The translations under genes were made by a program, and so were the position numbers. From UBA6345 sp045577635 (GTDB lineage: Bacteria; Bacillota; Clostridia; Christensenellales; UBA1242): 18,285 nucleotides of DNA. Positions 1 to 7,208 of this stretch are shown one piece after another (the first letter of the stretch is position 1; each line of letters opens with the position of its first letter). The notes beneath the pieces are model-generated. The model worked only from the letters and a program-made list of their open reading frames with translations. It was not told where the DNA came from and made no database searches. The stretch is from contig JAZNIS010000022.1 of the NCBI GenBank assembly GCA_045577635.1, positions 1 to 18,285 on the forward strand, written 5' to 3'.

Positions 1-1270
1 CTGTTAAACAGAAAGGAGTTCCAATTTCGTCTTGACGGCGATATCTTTTACCAATTGAACCTGCTTCGTCAAAAGTACACATAAAGTAATTAGAAAGTTT
101 GTTATAAACTTCTCTTGCTTTTTCAGTTTGTTGTTTTTGTAATGGTAAAACTGCAACTTTGTAAGCAGCAAGTGCTGGGTGGAAGTGCATTACAACTCTG
201 GTTTCGTTTTCAAGTTGTTCTTCGTCGTAAGCTTCACATAAAACAGCAAGCATTAATCTATCTGCACCAATACTGTATTCAACAACCCAAGGAATGAATT
301 TTTCATTTGTAAATGGGTCTAGATATAACATACTTTTTCCACTATATTCTTGGTGGCGGCTTAAATCGTGGTTTGTTCTGTTATGAATACCATTAAGTTC
401 TTGCCAACCCATAGGGTAGAAGTATTGAATATCACAAGCAGCTTTTGCATAGAAAGCAAGTTTATCGTGATCTTTAAATCTTAAACGGTCTTTGTTAAAT
501 CCTAAATCTAATAGGAAGTTAAATGCTTTTTGTTTGTATTCTTCATAGAAAGCTTGGTCTTGACCTTCTTTACAGAACAATTGATGTTCCATTTGTTCAA
601 ATTCAATGGTTCTAAAAATAAAGTTACCAGGTGTTACTTCGTTTCTAAAAGCTTTACCAACTTGTGCAATACCAAAAGGAACTTTTGCTCTCATTGTTCT
701 TTGAACATTTAAAAAGTTTACAAATTCACCTTGTGCAGTTTCTGGACGAAGATAAATTTTGTTTTGGTTTTCGTCGGTTACACCACGGCTAGTTTCAAAC
801 ATTAAGTTAAATTGACGGATATTTGTCCAATTGTGTTTTCCACATTTAGGGCAAGCAATTTTATGTTCAGCAATAAATGCTTCCATTTCTTCGTTTGTCA
901 TTGTGTCTGGGTTAACTTCAAGGTTGTGTTTTTTAGCATAATCTTCAATTAAGTTATCTGCTCTGCCACGGCTTTTACATTCTTTACAATCCATTTTAGG
1001 GTCTGCAAAGCTTGCTGTGTGTCCACTAGCATCCCAAACACGGCTGTTCATTAAAATTGCAGCATCAACACCAAAACTGTTTGTGTTTTCTTGAACAAAT
1101 TTTTTCCACCATGCTCTTTTAATATTATTTTTAATTTCAACACCTACAGGGCCATAATCCCAAGTGTTTCCCATTCCACCATAAATTTCGCTTCCTTGAA
1201 AAATAATTCCACGATTTTTACATAGGTTAACAACTTTATCCATAGTTGCTTTTGTTTTTACTTCTGTCAT
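1..1270 (-). CDS. glyQS: Glycyl-tRNA synthetase, single-chain class II type (partial, C-terminus outside window)
   Basis: Charges tRNA-Gly with glycine in the cytoplasm. The translation from 1270 shows the family pattern: an N-terminal GSEIYGGMGNTWDYGP stretch, a CxxC pair (MDCKECKSRGRAD), a second CPKCG about 50 residues later, class II motif 2 (FRNEVTPGNFIFRTIEFEQME), motif 3 (GADRLMLAVL), and RYRRQDEIGTPFCLT at the window edge, where the anticodon-binding domain begins. About 423 codons are present; the family usually has about 460, so roughly 40 C-terminal residues are missing. ATG 1270 is preferred over the in-frame ATG at 1279 because an AGAAGG Shine-Dalgarno sits 9 nt before 1270 but directly abuts 1279. 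It is divergent from the P-type ATPase gene. The leader is only about 28 nt, so there is no room for a T-box. Function is highly secure. Confidence 0.97.
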   Translation of the reverse strand, partial: MTEVKTKATMDKVVNLCKNRGIIFQGSEIYGGMGNTWDYGPVGVEIKNNIKRAWWKKFVQENTNSFGVDAAILMNSRVWDASGHTASFADPKMDCKECKSRGRADNLIEDYAKKHNLEVNPDTMTNEEMEAFIAEHKIACPKCGKHNWTNIRQFNLMFETSRGVTDENQNKIYLRPETAQGEFVNFLNVQRTMRAKVPFGIAQVGKAFRNEVTPGNFIFRTIEFEQMEHQLFCKEGQDQAFYEEYKQKAFNFLLDLGFNKDRLRFKDHDKLAFYAKAACDIQYFYPMGWQELNGIHNRTNHDLSRHQEYSGKSMLYLDPFTNEKFIPWVVEYSIGADRLMLAVLCEAYDEEQLENETRVVMHFHPALAAYKVAVLPLQKQQTEKAREVYNKLSNYFMCTFDEAGSIGKRYRRQDEIGTPFCLT

Positions 1271-1305
1271 TGTTTTCATCCTTCTTTGTTTTAAAAGTCA
1301 ATGTA

Positions 1306-1334
1306 ATTATACCAGCATAATAAATATATTTCAA
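1306..1334 (-). promoter_or_regulatory. Promoter of glycyl-tRNA synthetase
   Basis: On the minus strand, TTGAAA (1334-1329) is followed by a 17-nt spacer and TATAAT (1311-1306), with an extended TG at 1314-1313. This is a near-consensus housekeeping-sigma promoter. The predicted transcript start is near 1299, 28 nt before ATG 1270. Confidence 0.85.
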
Positions 1335-1403
1335 TTTAAAGTTGAAATTTTTTGATTATTTTATTAAACTTTAATTAATTACTATTAATAAATTATTTTT
1401 TTA

Positions 1404-1426
1404 TGCTAAAATAGTTGTGTTATACT
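1404..1426 (+). promoter_or_regulatory. Two tandem extended -10 elements before the P-type ATPase gene
   Basis: TGC-TAAAAT (1404-1412) and TGT-TATACT (1418-1426) both fit the extended -10 pattern. No good -35 stands 17 nt upstream of either. Initiation from the second would begin near 1433 and give a leader of about 50 nt. That leader contains a weak AT-only hairpin (GTTTAAA 1437-1443 with TTTAAAC 1450-1456) and the AGGTGAG ribosome binding site just before ATG 1484. Confidence 0.6.
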
Positions 1427-1483
1427 AAAAAATACCGTTTAAAGTAAATTTTAAACAACAGATTATATTAAATAGGTGAGTAA

Positions 1484-4276
1484 ATGGCTGAAAAAGAAAA
1501 TACAGTAGAAGAAGTTGCTAGTGCAACATTAGAAAATAAAACCGAAAATTCTAGCCCAGAAACTGTTAAAACAACACAGAAAACTACAACAAAAAAATCA
1601 ACAAGTAAAAGTTCTGGCAAGAAAAAAAGCAGCACTAAAAAAAGTAGTGCTAAAAAGTCAACTGCTAAAAAATCAACTTCTAAATCAAAAACAACAAAAC
1701 CAAAAGTTGAAGTTAAAGAAGAATTAAAATCAGAAGTTGTTATTCCTGAAACCGAAACAGTGGGTAATAAGGGGAAAAAGGTAGATATTGCCGAAACCAA
1801 AGTGGTTGAAGAAATTAGAAAACCTAGAATTTTAACTCCGGAAGAAGTTAATCCAAAACTAAAAAAAGAAAAAGAAAAAGAAGCAAAAAGAGAGTTTAAA
1901 AGAAGAAAGAAAGGTTTTGATATTGAACAAGTTGAAAGGTTTACCGTTAATCCTAAAAAGGGTTTAACAGTTGAACAAGTTGAACAAAGAACAAATGAAA
2001 ACTTAACAAATAAAGTTGAAAATAAAAATATTAAAACCTATAAAAGCATTTTCTTTGGTAACATTTTTACTTTCTTTAATATGTTATGTTTTTTAGTTGC
2101 AGGTGCTTTAATTGCTGTTGGTGCTTGGACCAACTTATTATTCCTTGCAATAATTTTAAGTAATATTGTTATTGGTATTATTCAAGAAATTAGAGCTAAA
2201 AAGACAATTGAAAAAATTAGTTTGGTTTCTGCCCCAACTGCATCAGTTATTAGAGATGGACACACAATTGACATTCCTGTTGACGAAGTTGTTATGGACG
2301 ATATTATTTTGTTTACAACAGGCAAACAAATTTGTGCCGATTGCAGAGTGGTTGAAGGCGAAGTTGAAGTTAACGAAAGTTTGTTAACCGGTGAAAGTGT
2401 TGCTATAAAAAAGAAAAAAGGCGATGTTTTATATTCGGGTAGTTTTATTTCAAGTGGTAAATGTAGTGCCATTGTTGATAGAGTTGGCGAATTTAGTTAC
2501 ACTGCAAAATTAAGTGCAAAAGCAAAAGAGTATAAAAAGGCAAAAAGTGAACTTTTAAGAAGTTTAAATTTAATTATTAGATGCATAGGAGTTATTATTA
2601 TTCCACTTGCAATTTTAATGTTTTACAACAACTATACCAAACTTAAAATTATTTCGGCAACAGTTAAACAAACAGCAGGTTCAATTATTGGTATGATTCC
2701 TGCCGGAATGTTTTTACTTACAAGTGTTGCCCTTGCAGTAGGGGTTGTTAAACTTGCTAGAAAAAGAACCTTGGTTCAAGATTTATATAGTATTGAAATG
2801 CTTGCTAGAACTGATGTGTTGTGTCTAGATAAAACCGGAACAATTACTGATGGTAGCATGAAAGTTAACACTGTTATTCAAATGAGTGATGTTGGACATA
2901 CTATTAACGATATTATGGGTAGTATGCTTACAGCACTTGAAGATAATAACCAAACATCTAGGGCTCTTGCCACTCATTTTGGATATAGTAAAGAATTTAC
3001 AAAAGATGTTGTTTTACCATTTAGCAGTGCAAGAAAGTTAAGTGCTGTAACATTTAGAAATGGTGAAACTTATGCCTTTGGAGCACCTGAATTTGTTTAT
3101 AAAGAAAAAAATGCAGAAGTAGATAAACTTGTTAAACAATATGCTCAAAAAGGTTTCAGGGTTATTTTACTTGTTAAATGTGATGGCAAAATTGATGCCG
3201 ATAAACAAACACTTTCAACAAAAAGAAAACCTGTTGCAATTATTGTTATTGAAGACCATATTAGAGAAGATGCAGCTGCAACTTTACAATGGTTTAAAGA
3301 CAATGCTGTTGAAGTAAAAATTATTAGTGGTGACAACCCAATTACTGTAAGCGAAGTTAGCCGCAGGGTTGGTGTTGAAAATGCTGAAAAATTTATTAGT
3401 TTAGAAGGGTTAAGCGAACAACAAGTTGTTGAAGCAGCCGAAAAATACACAGTGTTTGGTAGGGTTAGCCCAGAACAAAAAATGATTTTGGTTAAAGCTT
3501 TAAAAAATAAAGGACACAAAGTTGCCATGACAGGTGATGGTGTTAACGATATTTTAGCTTTAAAGGAAGCTGACTGTTCAATTGCTATGGCAAGTGGTAG
3601 TGAAGCTACCCGTAATGTTAGCCATTTAGTGCTACTTGATAGCAACTTTGCTAGCATGCCAAGTGTTGTTGCCGAAGGTAGAAGGGTTATTAACAACATT
3701 CAAAAATCAAGTTCGTTATTCCTTATGAAAACCTTCTTTACAATGTTTCTATCAATATTCTGCTTAATCATGAAAACAGAATATCCATTTAACACTCTTC
3801 AAATTTTATTATTAGAATATTTTGTAATAGGAATTCCTTCATTCTTCTTATCATTACAACCAAATAAGGACCCTATACAAGGTAAGTTCCTGTCTAACTT
3901 AATATGTAATAGTTTGCCAGGTGCAATAATATTTACAATTAATGTAATTGCTTGTTTCTTTATTGATAGAATTGTTGGTACAAGTGGACAATTTGTTACA
4001 ATGGCAAGTTTACTTGTAACATTCTCTGGATTACTAGTTCTATTTAAATTATGTAAACCATTTGATATTTATCGCACATTCCTATATTGTGCAGTATTAA
4101 CACTTTGTGCAGGAGCTTTATTAATAGTTCCTTGGGGATTCTTTGAATATGTACCTTTAAGTTTACAAAACACATTGTTTATTTTATGTTTAGTTCAATT
4201 TAGTTATCCATTATATGCAAACATTGTTAACCTTATTAACAAAATAAGATTTTCAGGAACAGCTTCTAAAAAATAA
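1484..4276 (+). CDS. CtpE-like cation-transporting P-type ATPase with a Lys-rich N-terminal extension
   Basis: Integral membrane pump, 930 aa. Landmarks: actuator motif TGES at residues 302-305; phosphorylation motif DKTGT with Asp449 (codon confirmed at 2828); PFSSARK 512-518 and FGAPE 532-536 in the nucleotide-binding domain; SGD 615-617; TGDGVND 683-689. Membrane segments lie near 187-232, 362-382, 398-424 and then six more from about 745 to 918. The IPSFFLSLQPN stretch near 784-794 resembles the CtpE branch, for which Ca2+ transport has been reported in mycobacteria; the substrate here is not known. Two oddities: residues about 33-74 are almost only K, S, T and A, with degenerate AKKST/TKKSS repeats, then come about 110 charged residues before the first membrane segment; and the M4 segment reads MIPAGMF, without the acidic residue of Ca2+ pumps (PEGL). 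ATG 1484 follows AGGTGAG at good spacing. The gene is monocistronic, ending at a strong terminator. Confidence 0.92.
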   Translation: MAEKENTVEEVASATLENKTENSSPETVKTTQKTTTKKSTSKSSGKKKSSTKKSSAKKSTAKKSTSKSKTTKPKVEVKEELKSEVVIPETETVGNKGKKVDIAETKVVEEIRKPRILTPEEVNPKLKKEKEKEAKREFKRRKKGFDIEQVERFTVNPKKGLTVEQVEQRTNENLTNKVENKNIKTYKSIFFGNIFTFFNMLCFLVAGALIAVGAWTNLLFLAIILSNIVIGIIQEIRAKKTIEKISLVSAPTASVIRDGHTIDIPVDEVVMDDIILFTTGKQICADCRVVEGEVEVNESLLTGESVAIKKKKGDVLYSGSFISSGKCSAIVDRVGEFSYTAKLSAKAKEYKKAKSELLRSLNLIIRCIGVIIIPLAILMFYNNYTKLKIISATVKQTAGSIIGMIPAGMFLLTSVALAVGVVKLARKRTLVQDLYSIEMLARTDVLCLDKTGTITDGSMKVNTVIQMSDVGHTINDIMGSMLTALEDNNQTSRALATHFGYSKEFTKDVVLPFSSARKLSAVTFRNGETYAFGAPEFVYKEKNAEVDKLVKQYAQKGFRVILLVKCDGKIDADKQTLSTKRKPVAIIVIEDHIREDAAATLQWFKDNAVEVKIISGDNPITVSEVSRRVGVENAEKFISLEGLSEQQVVEAAEKYTVFGRVSPEQKMILVKALKNKGHKVAMTGDGVNDILALKEADCSIAMASGSEATRNVSHLVLLDSNFASMPSVVAEGRRVINNIQKSSSLFLMKTFFTMFLSIFCLIMKTEYPFNTLQILLLEYFVIGIPSFFLSLQPNKDPIQGKFLSNLICNSLPGAIIFTINVIACFFIDRIVGTSGQFVTMASLLVTFSGLLVLFKLCKPFDIYRTFLYCAVLTLCAGALLIVPWGFFEYVPLSLQNTLFILCLVQFSYPLYANIVNLINKIRFSGTASKK

Positions 4277-4283
4277 AAATAAA

Positions 4284-4314
4284 AGAATTAGGATTTTATC
4301 CTAGTTCTTTTTTT
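4284..4314 (+). terminator. Intrinsic terminator after the P-type ATPase gene
   Basis: Eleven-bp stem AGAATTAGGAT (4284-4294) with ATCCTAGTTCT (4298-4308), one G-T pair, a TTT loop and a run of T to 4314. It begins 8 bases after the stop codon. Confidence 0.92.
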
Positions 4315-4320
4315 ATGCTA

Positions 4321-4349
4321 TTGAAATTAATTTAGGGTTAAGGTATAAT
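4321..4349 (+). promoter_or_regulatory. Near-consensus promoter placed directly on the start codon (leaderless gene)
   Basis: TTGAAA (4321-4326), a 17-nt spacer and a perfect TATAAT (4344-4349). The expected transcript start is near 4356, while the only plausible start codon is ATG 4359. The mRNA would therefore carry about 0-3 untranslated bases and no Shine-Dalgarno sequence. Confidence 0.85.
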
Positions 4350-4358
4350 TAAGATGTT

Positions 4359-5411
4359 ATGAATAAGGAATTAGAAGAATATTTGTTAGCAATTGCAGGT
4401 GAATCTGTTAGTGCTAAAAATTCAAAAGTTAATAAGTCACAACAAATAAAACAATTTTTACAAGCTGTAAAAACTGTTCATTCCACAGCTGAAAAATCGG
4501 GGGTTGAAAAATATTGCACATTTTATAATGGTTTGGCAATTTTAAAAAGCAAAGCTGTTGTTAAAAAGGCAGATTTAACTTCCGTTGAAAGTTATGGTAT
4601 GGCAGAGCTTTCTAAATGGCTTATAAAAAATGGTGTTAACACCCCAAGGTTATATTCTGTTTTTTATGCTGATAAACATTGTGTTGAAGTGTTTGATAAA
4701 GCACAAGGCGAACAAGTTTATTTAAGTAGTGCCGACACAGTTTTAAAGGGTGCTTTTGGTGTTGATTACGATTGTGATGGTTTTTCAAATTACACCGATG
4801 AAGAAAGAAAAATTTTGTGTGATTACATTTATAATTTCAATAAAAAATCACAATTAAAACTTATGGCTTTACCAGATAGTTCATTTGATAAATATGTAAA
4901 AGACATTATGTTTTTGGTTGATGCTGGTTTTGTTAATATTGATGTTAACAGTGGAAATGTTTTAATTGCTGATAAAAACTTTAACATAATAGATATTGAC
5001 TACCGAAAAACACTAGAAATTTTTACTATTAGGTTGGAAGTTTTGTTGGGTAGAAAATGTACCGTTGAAGATGTGGTTAAAAAATTAGAAACCAATCCAA
5101 GGGCATTTAATTTGCTTTTGCATAATGACCAAAGAACTTACACAGATGAACTTGCCGAAAGTGCATTATTTCCATTTTGTTCTAGCAGATGGTTTGTAAA
5201 CCATTTAACCGAAGAGCAACAAAAAGATTTGCTTATGGGTGATAGGGTTATTGTAAAAAGAGTGGTTGATGCTTTGGCAAGGCAAGGTGTTTTATTTAAT
5301 ACAACAAAAGGTAAATGTTTTAGTTTGTTAAAAGAAACTTTTAACGAAGACCCTTCGCTTGTAACAGAAGTAATGCAATCACAAATAGAACAACAAAAAA
5401 GTAAAATTTAA
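4359..5411 (+). CDS. Protein-kinase/phosphotransferase-fold protein, function unknown
   Basis: A 350-aa cytosolic protein with no signal peptide or membrane segment. I do not recognise the family by name, but the layout is that of a small kinase-like fold. A hydrophobic strand ending in ILKSK (61-65) could supply the ATP Lys. A helix with Glu83 follows, then a hinge-like strand CVEVFDKAQGEQVY (108-121). The segment NIDVNSGN (193-200) and then IIDID (210-214) matches the catalytic-loop Asp and Asn plus the DFG-like metal Asp (D195, N200, D212) of aminoglycoside-phosphotransferase-type and minimal kinases. The classical HxD His is replaced by Asn193. A C-terminal helical part of about 130 residues follows. 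The start is ATG 4359: the next in-frame ATG would delete 80 residues, and the promoter lies so close that the mRNA is probably leaderless. The gene stands alone between two terminators. Substrate and partner are unknown; a pseudokinase is possible. Confidence 0.7.
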   Translation: MNKELEEYLLAIAGESVSAKNSKVNKSQQIKQFLQAVKTVHSTAEKSGVEKYCTFYNGLAILKSKAVVKKADLTSVESYGMAELSKWLIKNGVNTPRLYSVFYADKHCVEVFDKAQGEQVYLSSADTVLKGAFGVDYDCDGFSNYTDEERKILCDYIYNFNKKSQLKLMALPDSSFDKYVKDIMFLVDAGFVNIDVNSGNVLIADKNFNIIDIDYRKTLEIFTIRLEVLLGRKCTVEDVVKKLETNPRAFNLLLHNDQRTYTDELAESALFPFCSSRWFVNHLTEEQQKDLLMGDRVIVKRVVDALARQGVLFNTTKGKCFSLLKETFNEDPSLVTEVMQSQIEQQKSKI

Positions 5412-5437
5412 ACACACTAATATTTAGTGTGTTTTTT
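5412..5437 (+). terminator. Intrinsic terminator after the kinase-like gene
   Basis: Perfect 9-bp stem ACACACTAA (5412-5420) with TTAGTGTGT (5424-5432), loop TAT, then a T-run. It starts immediately after the TAA stop. Confidence 0.9.
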
Positions 5438-5448
5438 GTTTTGTTAGT

Positions 5449-5477
5449 TTGACAAAATTAATACTATTTGATAACTT
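5449..5477 (+). promoter_or_regulatory. Promoter of the GT80-like gene
   Basis: Consensus TTGACA (5449-5454) with a 17-nt spacer to TAACTT (5472-5477) and an extended TG at 5469-5470. TATAAA at 5483-5488 is a possible alternative -10. Predicted start is near 5484, leaving about 22 nt that includes the AGGTGA ribosome binding site. Confidence 0.65.
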
Positions 5478-5505
5478 TAAAGTATAAATTTTTATAGGTG
5501 AAAAT

Positions 5506-7176
5506 ATGAGTACAAGAAAGCTTTTATGGGGTGTAGTTATAGGGTTTAGTGTTTTACTGCTTATAAGTATGCTTGTTTTTATTTATATGTGGTTTGCTTT
5601 GTGGAAAATGGATTTAACAACCGATATGTCACAAGTTGAAAATGAGCAAACGGTTAAAGTTAAATGGGACACAACAAAAGATGCCGAACAAATAACAATA
5701 AAAGTTAAACATGATGGCGATTTGTTATATTCAGTAACCCTGCAAGATACTAATGCACTATTAAAAGGCGAATATAGTGTTCCTGCTTATTACGGTAAAC
5801 ACGAAATAACCGTAATAGCAAAAAGAGGAGCATATAGGGCAACAAATAAAAAAGAAGTTAAAGTGTTTGCTGATGAATATAACATTGCACCTGTTACAGG
5901 AACAATGCCTGTTACTTTATTTACATTGGGATTAGAGGAAATTACTAACGATTATAAAATTCCAACTTTTGTTTGGTTTAAAAGAAATTTGGTTTGGAAT
6001 TATTCTCAAATGCCAAACAATGTTTACACAATTCCGGTTGCAACAAATTTACAAATTAACAGTAAAACCGAAGTTGACCAAAAAATAATTTATGAAGAAA
6101 CAAACAAGTGGATTAAGGAATTATATGAAATAAACCCTAATTCTAAATTTAATTTGTATTATAACGATTTTTATTCTTATGCTTGGTTACAAACAACTTT
6201 GGGTGGCGGAATACCACTTGAAAATTGTAACATTACACTTTTATCTGATGGTGTTGGTTCGTTTTCAATATTTAATAAATATTTTGATAATGAAACCGCA
6301 AAACAAACTTATGCTGAGATGAAAGCGACCTATAATAAGTTAAAAGAAGAAATTATAAGCCGAAACACTTATAGCGAATATGATAAAGGGTTTATTGTAA
6401 GGCCATGGGATGCTAAAGAATATACTTATGTAATGGTTAATGAAGAAAGTAACATTACTTGGTGGCTAACCAGAATTAGTGGAACAATGGCAAATAATAA
6501 TACCGAAATGTTTAACGAACTTAAAAACAACAAAAAAGTTAAAGTTAAAGATTTAAACACAATGTTTAATTTGTTGAATTCTGTGGAACAACGAGAACTT
6601 ACTAAGTTGTTTAATTTTAGTGATAATATATTTGAAAAAGCAGTTAAGGAAAATAAAGAAGTTATGCTTTTCCTTGGAACTTGGGACGAAGATGAAGTTG
6701 GTTTTGATAATTATGTTAAAACTATTCAAGCATACTATGGCGATAACTATGTTTATTATTATAAAGGTCACCCAAGAACACCAACTTCTAACATAGAAGG
6801 TAAGTTTGATAAATTAGAAAAACTTAATTTAATTGATGTTGATTCAACAATTCCTGCCGAATTATTATCCTTCTTTAATCCAGAAATTTTTGCTTCTGGC
6901 TATCAATCTTCAACATTCCTTTCTTTATCAGATGAAAAATCTTGTGCAATAACACATGTTAAAAAAGACAATTTCACACAAGGATATAAAAATAACATTG
7001 ATATTTTTATTACCGAAGTAACAAGTTCTGATTCTGTTTATGGTGAGTTAGTAAGTGGCAACTGTTGTTTAATTGAATTTAACAACACAGAAAACTATGA
7101 TTTTGCTATTTATAATGTTGACCAAAACAAATTTGATTACTATAAAAATAACAACGGAAATTTTGTTAAAGTTTAA
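5506..7176 (+). CDS. Membrane-anchored GT80-family sialyltransferase-like protein with an N-terminal Ig-like domain
   Basis: A 556-aa protein. Residues 6-33 form one hydrophobic anchor, about 45-122 an all-beta Ig-like domain (KVKWDTTKDAEQITIKVK, then regular strands), and about 135-485 a two-Rossmann GT-B core. The core carries all catalytic landmarks I recall from GT80 sialyltransferases such as Pasteurella PmST1. LLSDG (Asp248) corresponds to the YDDG general base. FLGTWDEDE (389-397) resembles FTGTTTWE. KGHPR (420-424, His422) is the HP motif. IPAELL (Glu452) matches ISFEVL. GYQSSTFLSL (Ser468, Ser469) matches the ASSLYFSL phosphate-binding serines. The family moves sialic acid (or a related nonulosonic acid) from its CMP donor to a glycan. 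Photobacterium enzymes of this family also carry an N-terminal Ig-like domain. No CMP-sialate synthesis gene is in the window. Charge bias (R4, K5 before the anchor) predicts the enzyme outside the cell, at odds with a cytosolic donor. ATG 5506 follows AGGTGA. Family assignment rests on recalled motifs, not a search. Confidence 0.78.
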   Translation: MSTRKLLWGVVIGFSVLLLISMLVFIYMWFALWKMDLTTDMSQVENEQTVKVKWDTTKDAEQITIKVKHDGDLLYSVTLQDTNALLKGEYSVPAYYGKHEITVIAKRGAYRATNKKEVKVFADEYNIAPVTGTMPVTLFTLGLEEITNDYKIPTFVWFKRNLVWNYSQMPNNVYTIPVATNLQINSKTEVDQKIIYEETNKWIKELYEINPNSKFNLYYNDFYSYAWLQTTLGGGIPLENCNITLLSDGVGSFSIFNKYFDNETAKQTYAEMKATYNKLKEEIISRNTYSEYDKGFIVRPWDAKEYTYVMVNEESNITWWLTRISGTMANNNTEMFNELKNNKKVKVKDLNTMFNLLNSVEQRELTKLFNFSDNIFEKAVKENKEVMLFLGTWDEDEVGFDNYVKTIQAYYGDNYVYYYKGHPRTPTSNIEGKFDKLEKLNLIDVDSTIPAELLSFFNPEIFASGYQSSTFLSLSDEKSCAITHVKKDNFTQGYKNNIDIFITEVTSSDSVYGELVSGNCCLIEFNNTENYDFAIYNVDQNKFDYYKNNNGNFVKV

Positions 7177-7180
7177 AAAT

Positions 7181-7208
7181 AAAAGACCTAGATTAACCTA
7201 GGTCTTTT
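7181..7208. terminator. Bidirectional terminator between convergent GT80-like and ABC genes
   Basis: Perfect 11-bp stem AAAAGACCTAG (7181-7191) with CTAGGTCTTTT (7198-7208) and a 6-nt loop, with T-rich flanks on both strands. The TAA stop of the minus-strand ABC gene (7195-7193) lies in the loop, so one hairpin arm is also coding sequence. Confidence 0.88.

Noticed and set aside
1271..1483. T-box leader for the glycyl-tRNA synthetase gene
   Set aside because: The promoter leaves only about 28 untranslated bases and no T-box core sequence is visible.
1468..1800. Open frame of 110 codons on the minus strand over the start of the P-type ATPase gene
   Set aside because: It is the mirror of the low-complexity Lys/Ser/Thr codons, has a Leu/Phe/Val-rich composition, and lacks a ribosome binding site.
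3145..3699. Open frame of 184 codons antisense to the P-type ATPase
   Set aside because: It lies entirely inside a gene with intact catalytic motifs on the other strand and has no ribosome binding site or recognisable domain.
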